Below are positions 7,193-13,683 of a stretch of DNA of 18,876 nt, in pieces. The DNA comes from an uncultured Solirubrobacteraceae bacterium (GTDB taxonomy: Bacteria > Actinomycetota > Thermoleophilia > Solirubrobacterales > Solirubrobacteraceae). The DNA lies in assembly GCA_955652345.1 (NCBI GenBank), contig CATPBV010000016.1:1-18876 (forward strand), given 5' to 3'. The notes under the pieces were generated by a model. That model saw nothing but the letters and a program-made list of their open reading frames with translations. It made no database searches and was not told the origin of the DNA. Positions within the stretch are counted from its first letter, which is position 1. Each line of letters opens with the position of its first letter. The translations under genes were made by a program, and so were the position numbers.

Positions 7193-8926
7193 GTGAGCGA
7201 CCCGACCAACAGCGAGATCGCGACTGCGCTCGACGAGCTAGGTGACCTGTACGAGCTGGACGGGGCGGTGATCCACCGGATCGTCGCCTACCGGAACGCA
7301 GCCAAGGCGGTCCGCGACTCGACGGTGTCCGTCTCCGCGCTCGCTCGCCAGGGCCGGGCCACCGAGCTTCCAGGGATCGGGCAGATCATCCAGGAGAAGG
7401 TGCTGGCGCTTGCCGACGAGGGCGCGATCCCTGCGGCGGTGAAGCTGCGGGCCAAGTTTCCGTCCGGCCTGATCGAGATGACGCGGCTCCCCGGGCTCGG
7501 GCCAAAGCGCGCCCGCCGCCTGTTCGAGGAGCTTGGCGTCGACTCGCCGCAAGCGCTCCGGACCGCCGCCGAGCAGCAGCGGATCCGATCGCTGAAGGGC
7601 TTCGGGCCAAAGGCCGAGGAGACCATCCTCGCGGCGCTCCAGGTGGCCGGCGCCGGTGAGCGGCGAACACGGGTGGTGCTCGACCGCGCGCTTGCGGTCG
7701 GTGAGCAACTGGTCGCCGCGCTTCGGGAGCATCCCGCCTCCGAGCGCGTGGAGCTGGCCGGCTCGGCGCGGCGTATGGCCGACAGCGTCAAGGACCTCGA
7801 CGTGATCGCCACGGCCAGCGATCCGGCAGGCCTCGCCGCCGCCGCGGCAGGCCTCGACCTGGTCGAGACGGCTCAGACCCCGGGCGAGGCGGGTGTCCGG
7901 CTGCGAACCCACACCGATCTCCAGGTGGATGTTCGGATCGTCGCGCCGGACCAGTTCGGCAACCTGTTGCAGCATTTCACCGGCTCGAAGGAGCACAACA
8001 TGGCGCTCCGCGACGCCGCGGTCCGCACGGGCCTGCATGTCTCCGAGTACGGGGTCCTCGATGACGCCACCGGCGAGACGCACCGCTGCGAGACCGAGGC
8101 GGAGGTGTACCGACTGCTGGGCCTCGACTACATCGAGCCGGAGCTTCGGGAGAACCGCGGCGAGCTCGAGGCAGCGGCCCGGGGAGAGCTGCCCGATCTG
8201 ATCGAGCTAGAGGATCTCCGCGGGGACCTGCACTGTCATACGACCGCCTCGGACGGGACGGCGTCAGTCGAGGAGATGGCGGTGGCCGCGCGCGACGCCG
8301 GCTACGAGTACCTCGCGATCACCGACCACTCGGCGAGCTTCGGGTTCGGAGACGATCTCTCGGCCGACCGCCTGCGGGACCACGTCGAGCACATTCGCGC
8401 CGTGTCGATCGACGGGATCGAGTTGCTCGCGGGGTCAGAGGTCAACATCCTCCCCGACGGGCGGCTCGACTACCCGGATGAGGTCCTCGCCGAGCTCGAC
8501 TGGGTTATCGCGTCGGTGCACTCGTCGTTTCGGATGCCCGCCGCGCAGATGACCGAGCGGATCGTGCGCGCGATCGAGCACCCGCTCGTGGACGCGATCG
8601 GCCACCCCTCCGGCCGCAAGATCGAGCGCCGGAGGCCCTACGAATTCGACGCCGAGCAGGTGATCGGGGCGGCGGCGCGGACGGGCACGATGCTCGAGAT
8701 CAACGCCTCGCCGGACCGGCGGGACCTGAACGACGTCCACGCCCGGGCGGCTGCTGCCGCGGGGGTGCCGATCATCATCAACTGCGATGGCCACCGCGTG
8801 GGCGGGTTCTCCGTCGCGCGCTACGGGGTCGCTACCGCGCGACGGGGATGGCTTACCGCCGCCGACGTCGTGAATACCCGGCCGTGGCCGGAGGTCGCGG
8901 CGCTGCGCCCCCGGCGGCGCGTTTAG
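7193..8926 (+). CDS. polX: DNA polymerase/3'-5' exonuclease PolX (Pol X core plus PHP domain)
   Basis: Family X DNA polymerase of 577 aa, normal for bacterial PolX, expected to fill gaps during base-excision and related DNA repair. The 8-kDa and helix-hairpin-helix parts are at 1-145 (ELPGIGQ at 58-64, LPGLGPKRA at 99-107, LKGFGPKAE at 134-142). The palm domain holds GSARR at 190-194 and the catalytic aspartates D201, D203 and D246. The C-terminal PHP phosphoesterase domain (about 344-565) has H347 and H349 (DLHCH), TDH at 377-379, SVHSS at 441-445, GHPSG at 470-474 and CDGH at 531-534; the metal site appears complete, which in the family gives 3'-5' exonuclease and AP-processing activity. 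Start is GTG 7193, with no good ribosome site. Its last 74 bp overlap the 3' end of lgt on the other strand. Confidence 0.95.
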   Translation: MSDPTNSEIATALDELGDLYELDGAVIHRIVAYRNAAKAVRDSTVSVSALARQGRATELPGIGQIIQEKVLALADEGAIPAAVKLRAKFPSGLIEMTRLPGLGPKRARRLFEELGVDSPQALRTAAEQQRIRSLKGFGPKAEETILAALQVAGAGERRTRVVLDRALAVGEQLVAALREHPASERVELAGSARRMADSVKDLDVIATASDPAGLAAAAAGLDLVETAQTPGEAGVRLRTHTDLQVDVRIVAPDQFGNLLQHFTGSKEHNMALRDAAVRTGLHVSEYGVLDDATGETHRCETEAEVYRLLGLDYIEPELRENRGELEAAARGELPDLIELEDLRGDLHCHTTASDGTASVEEMAVAARDAGYEYLAITDHSASFGFGDDLSADRLRDHVEHIRAVSIDGIELLAGSEVNILPDGRLDYPDEVLAELDWVIASVHSSFRMPAAQMTERIVRAIEHPLVDAIGHPSGRKIERRRPYEFDAEQVIGAAARTGTMLEINASPDRRDLNDVHARAAAAAGVPIIINCDGHRVGGFSVARYGVATARRGWLTAADVVNTRPWPEVAALRPRRRV

Positions 8927-9722
8927 GGGGGTCGGGGCGTCGCTGGATCACCACAAACGCCACCAGCCCCGCGATGCACAGGACCAGCGCGACGAAGAAG
9001 TTCAGCCGAAGCCCCAGAATGTGGTTCGAGTAGTCGATCCGCAGCGTCTCCTCGAAGATTCTGAAGCCCGAGTAGCCGGCGACGTACAGCGCAAACAGCC
9101 CTGGCGGCTTGATTTTTCGATGGTTCCCCAGCCACACCAGGAATGCAGCCAGCGACAGGTTCCAGATGATCTCGTACAGGAACGTGGGCTGGTAGGTCGC
9201 GTACTGGGCGAAGCCGGCCGGGCGGTGCGCCAGGTCGATCTTCAGCGCCCAGGGGAGCGTGCTCGGCTTGCCGAACAGCTCCTGGTTGAAGTAGTTGCCG
9301 ATCCGTCCGATCGACTGGGCGACGAGCAGCGAGGGCGCGACCGCGTCAGCGAAGCGCCGCACTTCGACGGGACCGAGGCGCCGACGCGCGAGCCACAGTC
9401 CAACCAGCGCTCCGCCCGCGATCCCGCCCCAGATCCCGAGGCCGCCCTTCCACACGGCGAACGGCCCCCACCAATGCGGAGGGATCTGGCTCGGCGTGGT
9501 GATCAGGAAGTAGATCCGCCCGCCGATCAGGCCGGCGGGGAAGGCCCAGACGGCGATCTCCTGTGGCAGGTGGGGGTCGCCCCCCGCCTTGCGCCACCGA
9601 TGGCGTGAGACCAAGATCGCCGCGAGCACCGCAAGCACGTACATGAGCCCGTACGCGTGGACGAAGAACGGGCCGATGCTGAAGCCGTTCGACGAGGGGC
9701 TTGGGATGTAGGCGGGGCTCAC
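8853..9722 (-). CDS. lgt: Prolipoprotein diacylglyceryl transferase
   Basis: Integral membrane enzyme of 289 aa that moves diacylglycerol from phosphatidylglycerol to the lipobox cysteine of prolipoproteins, the first step of lipoprotein maturation. Seen: H22-x-Y24-G25 in FVHAYGLMY, PAGLIGGRIYF (62-72), the family signature GRIGNYFNQELFG at 139-151, and R221 in YSGFRIFEE, with about seven hydrophobic segments. The GTG at 9722 overlaps the stop of the upstream gene as GTGA, and VSPAYIPSPS fits a normal Lgt N-terminus. The frame stays open further upstream but there encodes an unrelated antisense-like stretch. The Arg/Pro-rich tail after residue 260 is antisense to the end of polX. It is the last gene of the otsB-membrane protein-lgt set. 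Confidence 0.95.
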   Translation of the reverse strand: MSPAYIPSPSSNGFSIGPFFVHAYGLMYVLAVLAAILVSRHRWRKAGGDPHLPQEIAVWAFPAGLIGGRIYFLITTPSQIPPHWWGPFAVWKGGLGIWGGIAGGALVGLWLARRRLGPVEVRRFADAVAPSLLVAQSIGRIGNYFNQELFGKPSTLPWALKIDLAHRPAGFAQYATYQPTFLYEIIWNLSLAAFLVWLGNHRKIKPPGLFALYVAGYSGFRIFEETLRIDYSNHILGLRLNFFVALVLCIAGLVAFVVIQRRPDPPKRAAGGAAPRPPATAGYSRRRRR

Positions 9723-10273
9723 GCGTGTGGGCGCGCCCGACGGGGATGCCTCGAGGTTCCGTTCAGCTCGAACCGGTTCGACCGGAAGCCGGGCGTCCTG
9801 ACGAGCTGGATCGGCTTCAGCGGCGAGGTCTGCTGAACGTAGAAGCGAGCGCCGTCGCGCTCCTCGATCGCGGTCACCGCCGCCGCTTGCCGGCGCCACG
9901 CAAGCGCCCAGATGATCGCGAACCCGGCCGCAACCGCCGCGACCTGCGGGATCACGAACGCGACCGCCCCGGCGCCGATCGTCGACAGCAGCAGCGGCCA
10001 CAGCCGGTTCAGCAGCGTGCGCGACGGGTTGACCTCCGGCAGCGAAGGCTGCGTCCGGGCGCTCGCCAGCAGTCCGGCGATCGGGGGTGAGGTCTCGGCG
10101 CGGCGGCCTTGCCACAGACCGATCACGCCCGCAAGCAGCCACCAGCCGGCGCCGAACACCACCACCAGGTCGTCGCCGTTACCGGCGGCGGAGAGCACGG
10201 TGACCGCCGCCAGCGAACTTGCGGCGCCCGCGCTCAGGAGAACCGTCGTGCGAAGGAAGTCGCTGAAGCGCAC
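9719..10273 (-). CDS. Small membrane protein of unknown function
   Basis: Protein of 184 aa that I do not recognise. It has four hydrophobic segments, about 9-28, 34-53, 92-109 and 111-127, arranged as two pairs around a polar loop of about 35 residues (GRRAETSPP to NPSRTLLNR). A soluble basic C-terminal part of about 55 residues follows (ERDGARFYVQQTSPLKPIQLVRTPGFRSNRFELNG, described as two pieces here: 138-155 and 156-172). The GTG at 10273 shares its G with the otsB stop (TAGTG), and its own stop overlaps the lgt start (GTGA), so translation is probably coupled on both sides. The frame extends further upstream through otsB, but only as a shadow. The position next to lgt suggests an envelope role, which is inference only. 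Confidence 0.75.
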   Translation of the reverse strand: MRFSDFLRTTVLLSAGAASSLAAVTVLSAAGNGDDLVVVFGAGWWLLAGVIGLWQGRRAETSPPIAGLLASARTQPSLPEVNPSRTLLNRLWPLLLSTIGAGAVAFVIPQVAAVAAGFAIIWALAWRRQAAAVTAIEERDGARFYVQQTSPLKPIQLVRTPGFRSNRFELNGTSRHPRRARPHA

Positions 10274-11076
10274 TAGTCCGCGACCAGAGCGGCGAGCAGG
10301 TCCCTGACCCCGTCGGTCCCTTCCACCACGATGTCGGCCTCGTCCGTGATCTCGGAAGGCCCGTCGTCTGAGCTGACGCCAACGCGGACGGCGCGGGAGA
10401 TCCGCCCCTCGTCCGCGAGCTCGACGAGCGCGTGGAAGGCGTCGAGGTCGGTGGTGTCGTCGCCGACATACATCGCGGCGTCGACGTCCGAGTCCGCCAG
10501 GAGCCCCTTGATGCCCGCTCCCTTGTCGATCCGGACCGGCGGGCGGACCTCGAGCACCTTGCGTCCCCAGTGGGTGCGAAGCCCGGCCTCCTGGGCCCTG
10601 GCGGCGATCGCATCGATCGCGGCACGGGCCGCCTCCTCGTCGGGCGCGCCGCGCCAGTGAAACGCGACGATCGCCCCCTTGTCCTCGATCCGGACGCGCC
10701 TCCGGCGCAGGTCGGGAGTGTCCGCCTCCCTCCCGAACTCGTGGATCCGCGCCGCCCAGCCCTCGAGGGTCGGGTCGAGGCGGGGCTCGGTCCAGCCCGC
10801 CCGCAGCAGCTCTGAGCCGTGCGCGCCCAGGTAGGAGATGGCTCCGATCGCGACCATTGCGCGCGCCTCCGAGGCGCGCCGCCCGCTCACGCACGCCACG
10901 ATGCCATAGCGGCGAGCAACCTCGATCAGCAGCTGACGCGTGCTCTCCGGCACGATCGCGTCCGCGGCCATCTCGACGATCGGCGCGAGCGTTCCATCGA
11001 TATCGAGCAGGATCGCCGCGCGCGAAGGATCCGCGCGGATCGGCGCAAGCGCCTCGAGGTCGACTGCTGATCGCAC
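10273..11076 (-). CDS. otsB: Trehalose-6-phosphate phosphatase
   Basis: HAD-superfamily enzyme of 267 aa that dephosphorylates trehalose 6-phosphate to trehalose, the second step of the OtsA-OtsB route. Motif I is LLDIDGTLAP with D25 and D27, motif II is S64 in CVSGRR, the conserved lysine is K133 in EDKGAIVAFHWR, and motif III is GDDTTDLDAF at 205-214. GTG 11076 gives VRSAVDLEALAP and a normal family length, and CATACT (11085-11090) lies just upstream as a -10 for a leaderless message. A TTG at 11085 is the alternative; the longer frame to 11226 would run into the divergent cupin gene. No otsA is in the window, so the synthase must be elsewhere, or another route supplies the substrate. It heads the set otsB-membrane protein-lgt. 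Confidence 0.93.
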   Translation of the reverse strand: MRSAVDLEALAPIRADPSRAAILLDIDGTLAPIVEMAADAIVPESTRQLLIEVARRYGIVACVSGRRASEARAMVAIGAISYLGAHGSELLRAGWTEPRLDPTLEGWAARIHEFGREADTPDLRRRRVRIEDKGAIVAFHWRGAPDEEAARAAIDAIAARAQEAGLRTHWGRKVLEVRPPVRIDKGAGIKGLLADSDVDAAMYVGDDTTDLDAFHALVELADEGRISRAVRVGVSSDDGPSEITDEADIVVEGTDGVRDLLAALVAD

Positions 11077-11123
11077 GGCCTTCAAGTATGCCTTTCCCCC
11101 CCGGCTCGCGTTCGGGCAATACC
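11077..11123. promoter_or_regulatory. Short divergent promoter region between otsB and the cupin operon
   Basis: Only 47 bp separate the two starts. CATACT on the minus strand (11085-11090) ends 8 nt before the otsB GTG. TACCAT on the plus strand (11120-11125) ends 10 nt before the second in-frame cupin ATG (11136). No Shine-Dalgarno sequence is visible on either side, so both transcripts could be leaderless. Clear -35 elements are not seen. Confidence 0.4.
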
Positions 11124-11543
11124 ATGCTGGGCGCAATGGGCGAGCCCACAGTCGGAGAGGGATACGCGCTTTCGAACATCGATGAGATGGGCGAGGGCTA
11201 CGGCTTTCGCAAGATCCGCCGCGCACTCGGCGTGACCGCGTTCGGGATCAACGCAATCGTCCTGCCACCGGGGTACGACACCGGCACTCACTACCACGAC
11301 GAGCAGGAGGAGACGTACTTCGTCCACCAGGGATGGGTCGCCGTGCACTTCGGCGACGGATCGGAGCACATGCTCGGGCCGGGCGGGGTCGTACGGGTCG
11401 ACGCGCAGACTCATCGCGGCATGCGAAACGCGGGCGAGGAACCAGCGGTGATCGTGATCGCCGGCGGCAAGGACGGGTACGTGGGTCGCGATGGCCAATC
11501 GGTCGGAGGCAATCCGCACGAGGGGCCGCCGGGCGCGGCCTGA
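11124..11543 (+). CDS. Small single-domain cupin protein
   Basis: Protein of 139 aa (135 if ATG 11136 is used, which the TACCAT placement would favour). Cupin motif 1, G-x5-HxH-x4-E-x6-G, is met exactly by residues 50-70 (G50, H56, H58, E63, G70). Motif 2 is looser, with H97 in AQTHRGMRN. These residues usually bind one metal ion (Mn, Fe, Zn or similar). The reaction or ligand cannot be told from sequence; such cupins may be enzymes, sugar or small-ligand sensors, or storage-like proteins. The stop is 10 nt before the archease start, so it is the first gene of an apparent cupin-archease-rtcB operon. The strict conservation of motif 1 argues for a metal-binding role. Confidence 0.88.
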   Translation: MLGAMGEPTVGEGYALSNIDEMGEGYGFRKIRRALGVTAFGINAIVLPPGYDTGTHYHDEQEETYFVHQGWVAVHFGDGSEHMLGPGGVVRVDAQTHRGMRNAGEEPAVIVIAGGKDGYVGRDGQSVGGNPHEGPPGAA

Positions 11544-11553
11544 GACGCTCCGC

Positions 11554-11946
11554 GTGTACCGCTGGGTCGAGCACACCGCTGAGCTCGAGCTGGCGATCGA
11601 GGCCGCGAGCGAGGGAGAGGTTCTCGAGGAGGCGCTCGACGCGCTCGCGGAGCTGCTGGGCGGCGGTGGCGATGGGCGGCCGGAGACGCGTCGCGTTGTC
11701 GTGGCCGCCTCGGATCGTCCCGCGCTGCTCGCCGGCTGGCTCGAGGAGCTGGTTTTCCTTGCGGAGTCCGAGGGGTTCGTGCCCGGCGCGGTCCGCTCGA
11801 TGGAGCTTCGCGACGATGGGCTCGAGGCCAGCGTCTCCGGCGTGATCGGCGATCCGCCGCCTCTCGTCAAGGCCGTGACCTACCACCGGCTGGCGTTCGA
11901 GGCGACCCCGCCGGGGTTCGCCGGGCGGGTGGTGCTCGATGTCTGA
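11554..11946 (+). CDS. Archease (RtcB ligase activator)
   Basis: Protein of 130 aa, the archease length. Archease helps RtcB load GMP on its histidine and allows multiple turnover. Features seen are YRWVEHTAELEL at the N-terminus (HTAEL at 7-11, where many archeases have HTAD), KAVTYHRL at 106-113, and the terminal RVVLDV with D129; these regions form the conserved acidic metal site of the family. I chose GTG 11554 because it places YRWVEHTAE at the start as in the family; ATG 11491 would overlap the cupin by 53 nt and add an Arg-rich tail. It overlaps rtcB by 8 nt (ATGTCTGA), so the two are probably translated together. Confidence 0.9.
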   Translation: MYRWVEHTAELELAIEAASEGEVLEEALDALAELLGGGGDGRPETRRVVVAASDRPALLAGWLEELVFLAESEGFVPGAVRSMELRDDGLEASVSGVIGDPPPLVKAVTYHRLAFEATPPGFAGRVVLDV

Positions 11947-13378
11947 GCTGGGCGTGCAGCGCATCGACGACGAGCTGTGGGAGATCCCCGTGGGGGCGGT
12001 GCCGGGAATGCGTGTGCCGGCACGGGTCTTCGCCGATGCCGAGCTGCTCGGCGCGATCGAGCGCGACCGCTCACTCGAGCAACTGGCGAACGTCGCGACG
12101 CTCCCCGGGATCGTCGAGGCGTCGCTGGCGATGCCCGACATCCACCAGGGATACGGATTCCCCGTCGGCGGCGTGGCGGCGACCGAGGCACCCGACGGCG
12201 TCGTCTCGCCCGGAGGCGTCGGCTACGACATCAACTGCGGGGTTCGGCTGCTCGCGATGCCGATCAGCTTCGATGACCTCGGCGAGCGGCGGGAACGGCT
12301 GGTGCACGAGATCTCGCGGAGCGTCCCCGTCGGCACGGGCGGCAAGGGCGCGCGCGACGGGCTCAGGGGCGTCGACCTCGACCACGTGCTCCGGGAGGGA
12401 CCCCGGGCGCTCCTCGACGACCTCGGGATCGGCTCCGAAGAGGATCTGCACTTCACCGAGTCGGGCGGCCGGCTCGAGGGCGCCGACCCGGCCGCGGTGT
12501 CGGCGAGGGCGCTGGACCGGGGCGCTGGGCAGATCGGGACGCTGGGGTCCGGCAACCACTTCCTGGAGCTCCAGCGCGTCGACTTGGTATTGGACGGAGC
12601 GGCGGCGGACGCGTTCGGCCTGCGCGAGGGCCAGGTGACGGTTCTGATCCATTCCGGCTCCCGTGGCTTCGGTCACCAGGTCTGCACCGACTACGTCAAG
12701 AGGATGGACGCGGTGCTCGGACGCTACGGGATCGAGCTGCCCGACCGCCAGCTCTCGTGCGCTCCGATGAGCTCACCCGAAGGTGTCGAGTACCTGGTAG
12801 CGATGGCCTGCGCCGCGAACTTCGCCTGGGCCAACCGCGCAGCGATCGCAGATCGCGTGCGCGCGGCCATCCGGAATGTGCTCGGCCCGTCGGTCGCGCG
12901 CGGCACCAGGCAGGTGTACGACGTCACTCACAACGTCGCGAAGCTCGAGCGCCATCACGGCAGGTCGGTGTGCGTCCACCGCAAGGGCGCCACGCGTGCA
13001 TTCCCCCCGGGCCACGCCGAGCTGCCGCCAGAGTATCGAGAGGTCGGACAGCCCGTGTTCATCCCGGGGAGCATGGGGACAGCGTCATTCGTCCTCGCCG
13101 GACGCCAGGGCTCGATGGAGCGCTCGTTCGGGACCACGTGCCACGGAGCAGGCAGGCAGCTTTCGCGGACCGCAGCGCGAAAGCTCGTCGAAGGCGGCGA
13201 GCTCCGCCGGCGTCTCGAGGAGCAGGGGGTGGCGGTTCGGGCGCCGTCAGCGCGCGGACTCGCGGAGGAGGCGCCCGAGGCCTACAAGGACGTCGAGCGG
13301 GTGGTCGCGATCGTCGAGCGTGCGGGCCTCGCGGCGCGCGTGGCGCGACTGCGCCCGATTGGAGTCGTCAAGGGCTAG
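11939..13378 (+). CDS. rtcB: RNA-splicing/repair ligase RtcB
   Basis: GTP- and Mn-dependent RNA ligase of 479 aa that joins 2',3'-cyclic phosphate or 3'-phosphate ends to 5'-OH ends. The metal and catalytic residues of the family are all visible: D97 and C100 in GYDINCGVR, H207 in GSGNHF, H238 in HSGSRGFGHQ, H331 in YDVTHNVAK and the guanylylated H402 in TTCHGAGR. VHRKGATRAFPPGH at 347-359 is also typical. ATG 11939 lies inside the end of the archease gene. In bacteria the ligase is usually linked to repair of cleaved tRNA or rRNA, and the coupling with archease supports a dedicated repair operon. No RtcA, RtcR or tRNA gene is nearby. Confidence 0.97.
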   Translation: MSELGVQRIDDELWEIPVGAVPGMRVPARVFADAELLGAIERDRSLEQLANVATLPGIVEASLAMPDIHQGYGFPVGGVAATEAPDGVVSPGGVGYDINCGVRLLAMPISFDDLGERRERLVHEISRSVPVGTGGKGARDGLRGVDLDHVLREGPRALLDDLGIGSEEDLHFTESGGRLEGADPAAVSARALDRGAGQIGTLGSGNHFLELQRVDLVLDGAAADAFGLREGQVTVLIHSGSRGFGHQVCTDYVKRMDAVLGRYGIELPDRQLSCAPMSSPEGVEYLVAMACAANFAWANRAAIADRVRAAIRNVLGPSVARGTRQVYDVTHNVAKLERHHGRSVCVHRKGATRAFPPGHAELPPEYREVGQPVFIPGSMGTASFVLAGRQGSMERSFGTTCHGAGRQLSRTAARKLVEGGELRRRLEEQGVAVRAPSARGLAEEAPEAYKDVERVVAIVERAGLAARVARLRPIGVVKG

Positions 13379-13634
13379 GCACGCCGCGACCGGGCTCGGG
13401 CTCGCCGGGCTGCGGATCGGGGCTGGGCACGGGGTCCGGCCCCGGCTCCGGCACGACCGGGGTAGCGGGCTCTTCGGGTGTCGGAACGGTCGCGGGCTCC
13501 TCGGGGTCGGCCGGGGACGCCGGGTCGGGTACCGCCGGCGTCACCGGAGCGTCGGGCACGGCCGGAGTCGCCGGCTCGGTCGGGTGCGGGACCTCCGCGG
13601 TTGGCCGTGGGGGGACGGTCGATGCTGGCCTCAT
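13368..13634 (-). CDS. Possible proline-rich hypothetical protein (doubtful)
   Basis: An open frame of 88 aa starting with ATG 13634. After a 10-residue lead it is almost only P, A, T, V, D and E in units such as PATPAVPDAP, VTPAVPDPA, EEPATVPTP, EEPATPVVPEPG and PDPVPSPDPQPGEPEPG. About four fifths of the codons end in G or C, and the product would be acidic and unstructured. No ribosome site or clear promoter is seen, there is no signal peptide, and it overlaps the last 11 nt of rtcB. A long Pro-rich frame can arise by chance opposite G-rich repeats, so I give it low weight. Confidence 0.2.
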   Translation of the reverse strand: MRPASTVPPRPTAEVPHPTEPATPAVPDAPVTPAVPDPASPADPEEPATVPTPEEPATPVVPEPGPDPVPSPDPQPGEPEPGRGVPSP

Positions 13635-13683
13635 GCGCTTGCGCTACCCGCTCACAGCAGGGACGCAACGTACACTCGCGGCC
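13379..13683. repeat. G-rich degenerate-repeat spacer between rtcB and the mannosyltransferase
   Basis: About 305 bp in which the plus strand is markedly richer in G than C and reads as imperfect short repeats of the type GGCACGGCCGGAGTCGCC, GGGCTCCTCGGGGTCGGCC and GGCACGACCGGGGTAGCGG between about 13430 and 13595. Both strands are open: the plus frame would be Gly/Ser-rich and the minus frame Pro-rich. It can be a spacer, a terminator region for rtcB, or the body of the minus-strand ORF listed next. The right end holds the promoter of the next gene. Confidence 0.5.
13671..13676 (+). promoter_or_regulatory. Candidate -10 element (TACACT) of a leaderless promoter
   Basis: TACACT ends exactly 7 nt before the ATG at 13684, which puts the expected transcription start at or beside the A of the start codon. 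No ribosome binding site is present in those 7 nt. A -35 is not evident. This fixes ATG 13684 as the start and argues against the much longer upstream extension of the frame. Confidence 0.5.

Noticed and set aside
9723..10142. N-terminal extension of the lgt frame
   Set aside because: It is a shadow over the 184-aa membrane protein; Lgt of normal length begins at GTG 9722 with a GTGA overlap.
10274..11179. N-terminal extension of the 184-aa membrane protein frame
   Set aside because: It runs through otsB in another frame and is Arg/Gly-rich without structure; the GTG at 10273 fits the tight coupling.
12757..13683. Long plus-strand extension (about 300 aa) of the mannosyltransferase frame
   Set aside because: The first part is an out-of-frame shadow of rtcB and the rest is the Gly/Ser-rich spacer; TACACT 7 nt before ATG 13684 marks the real start.
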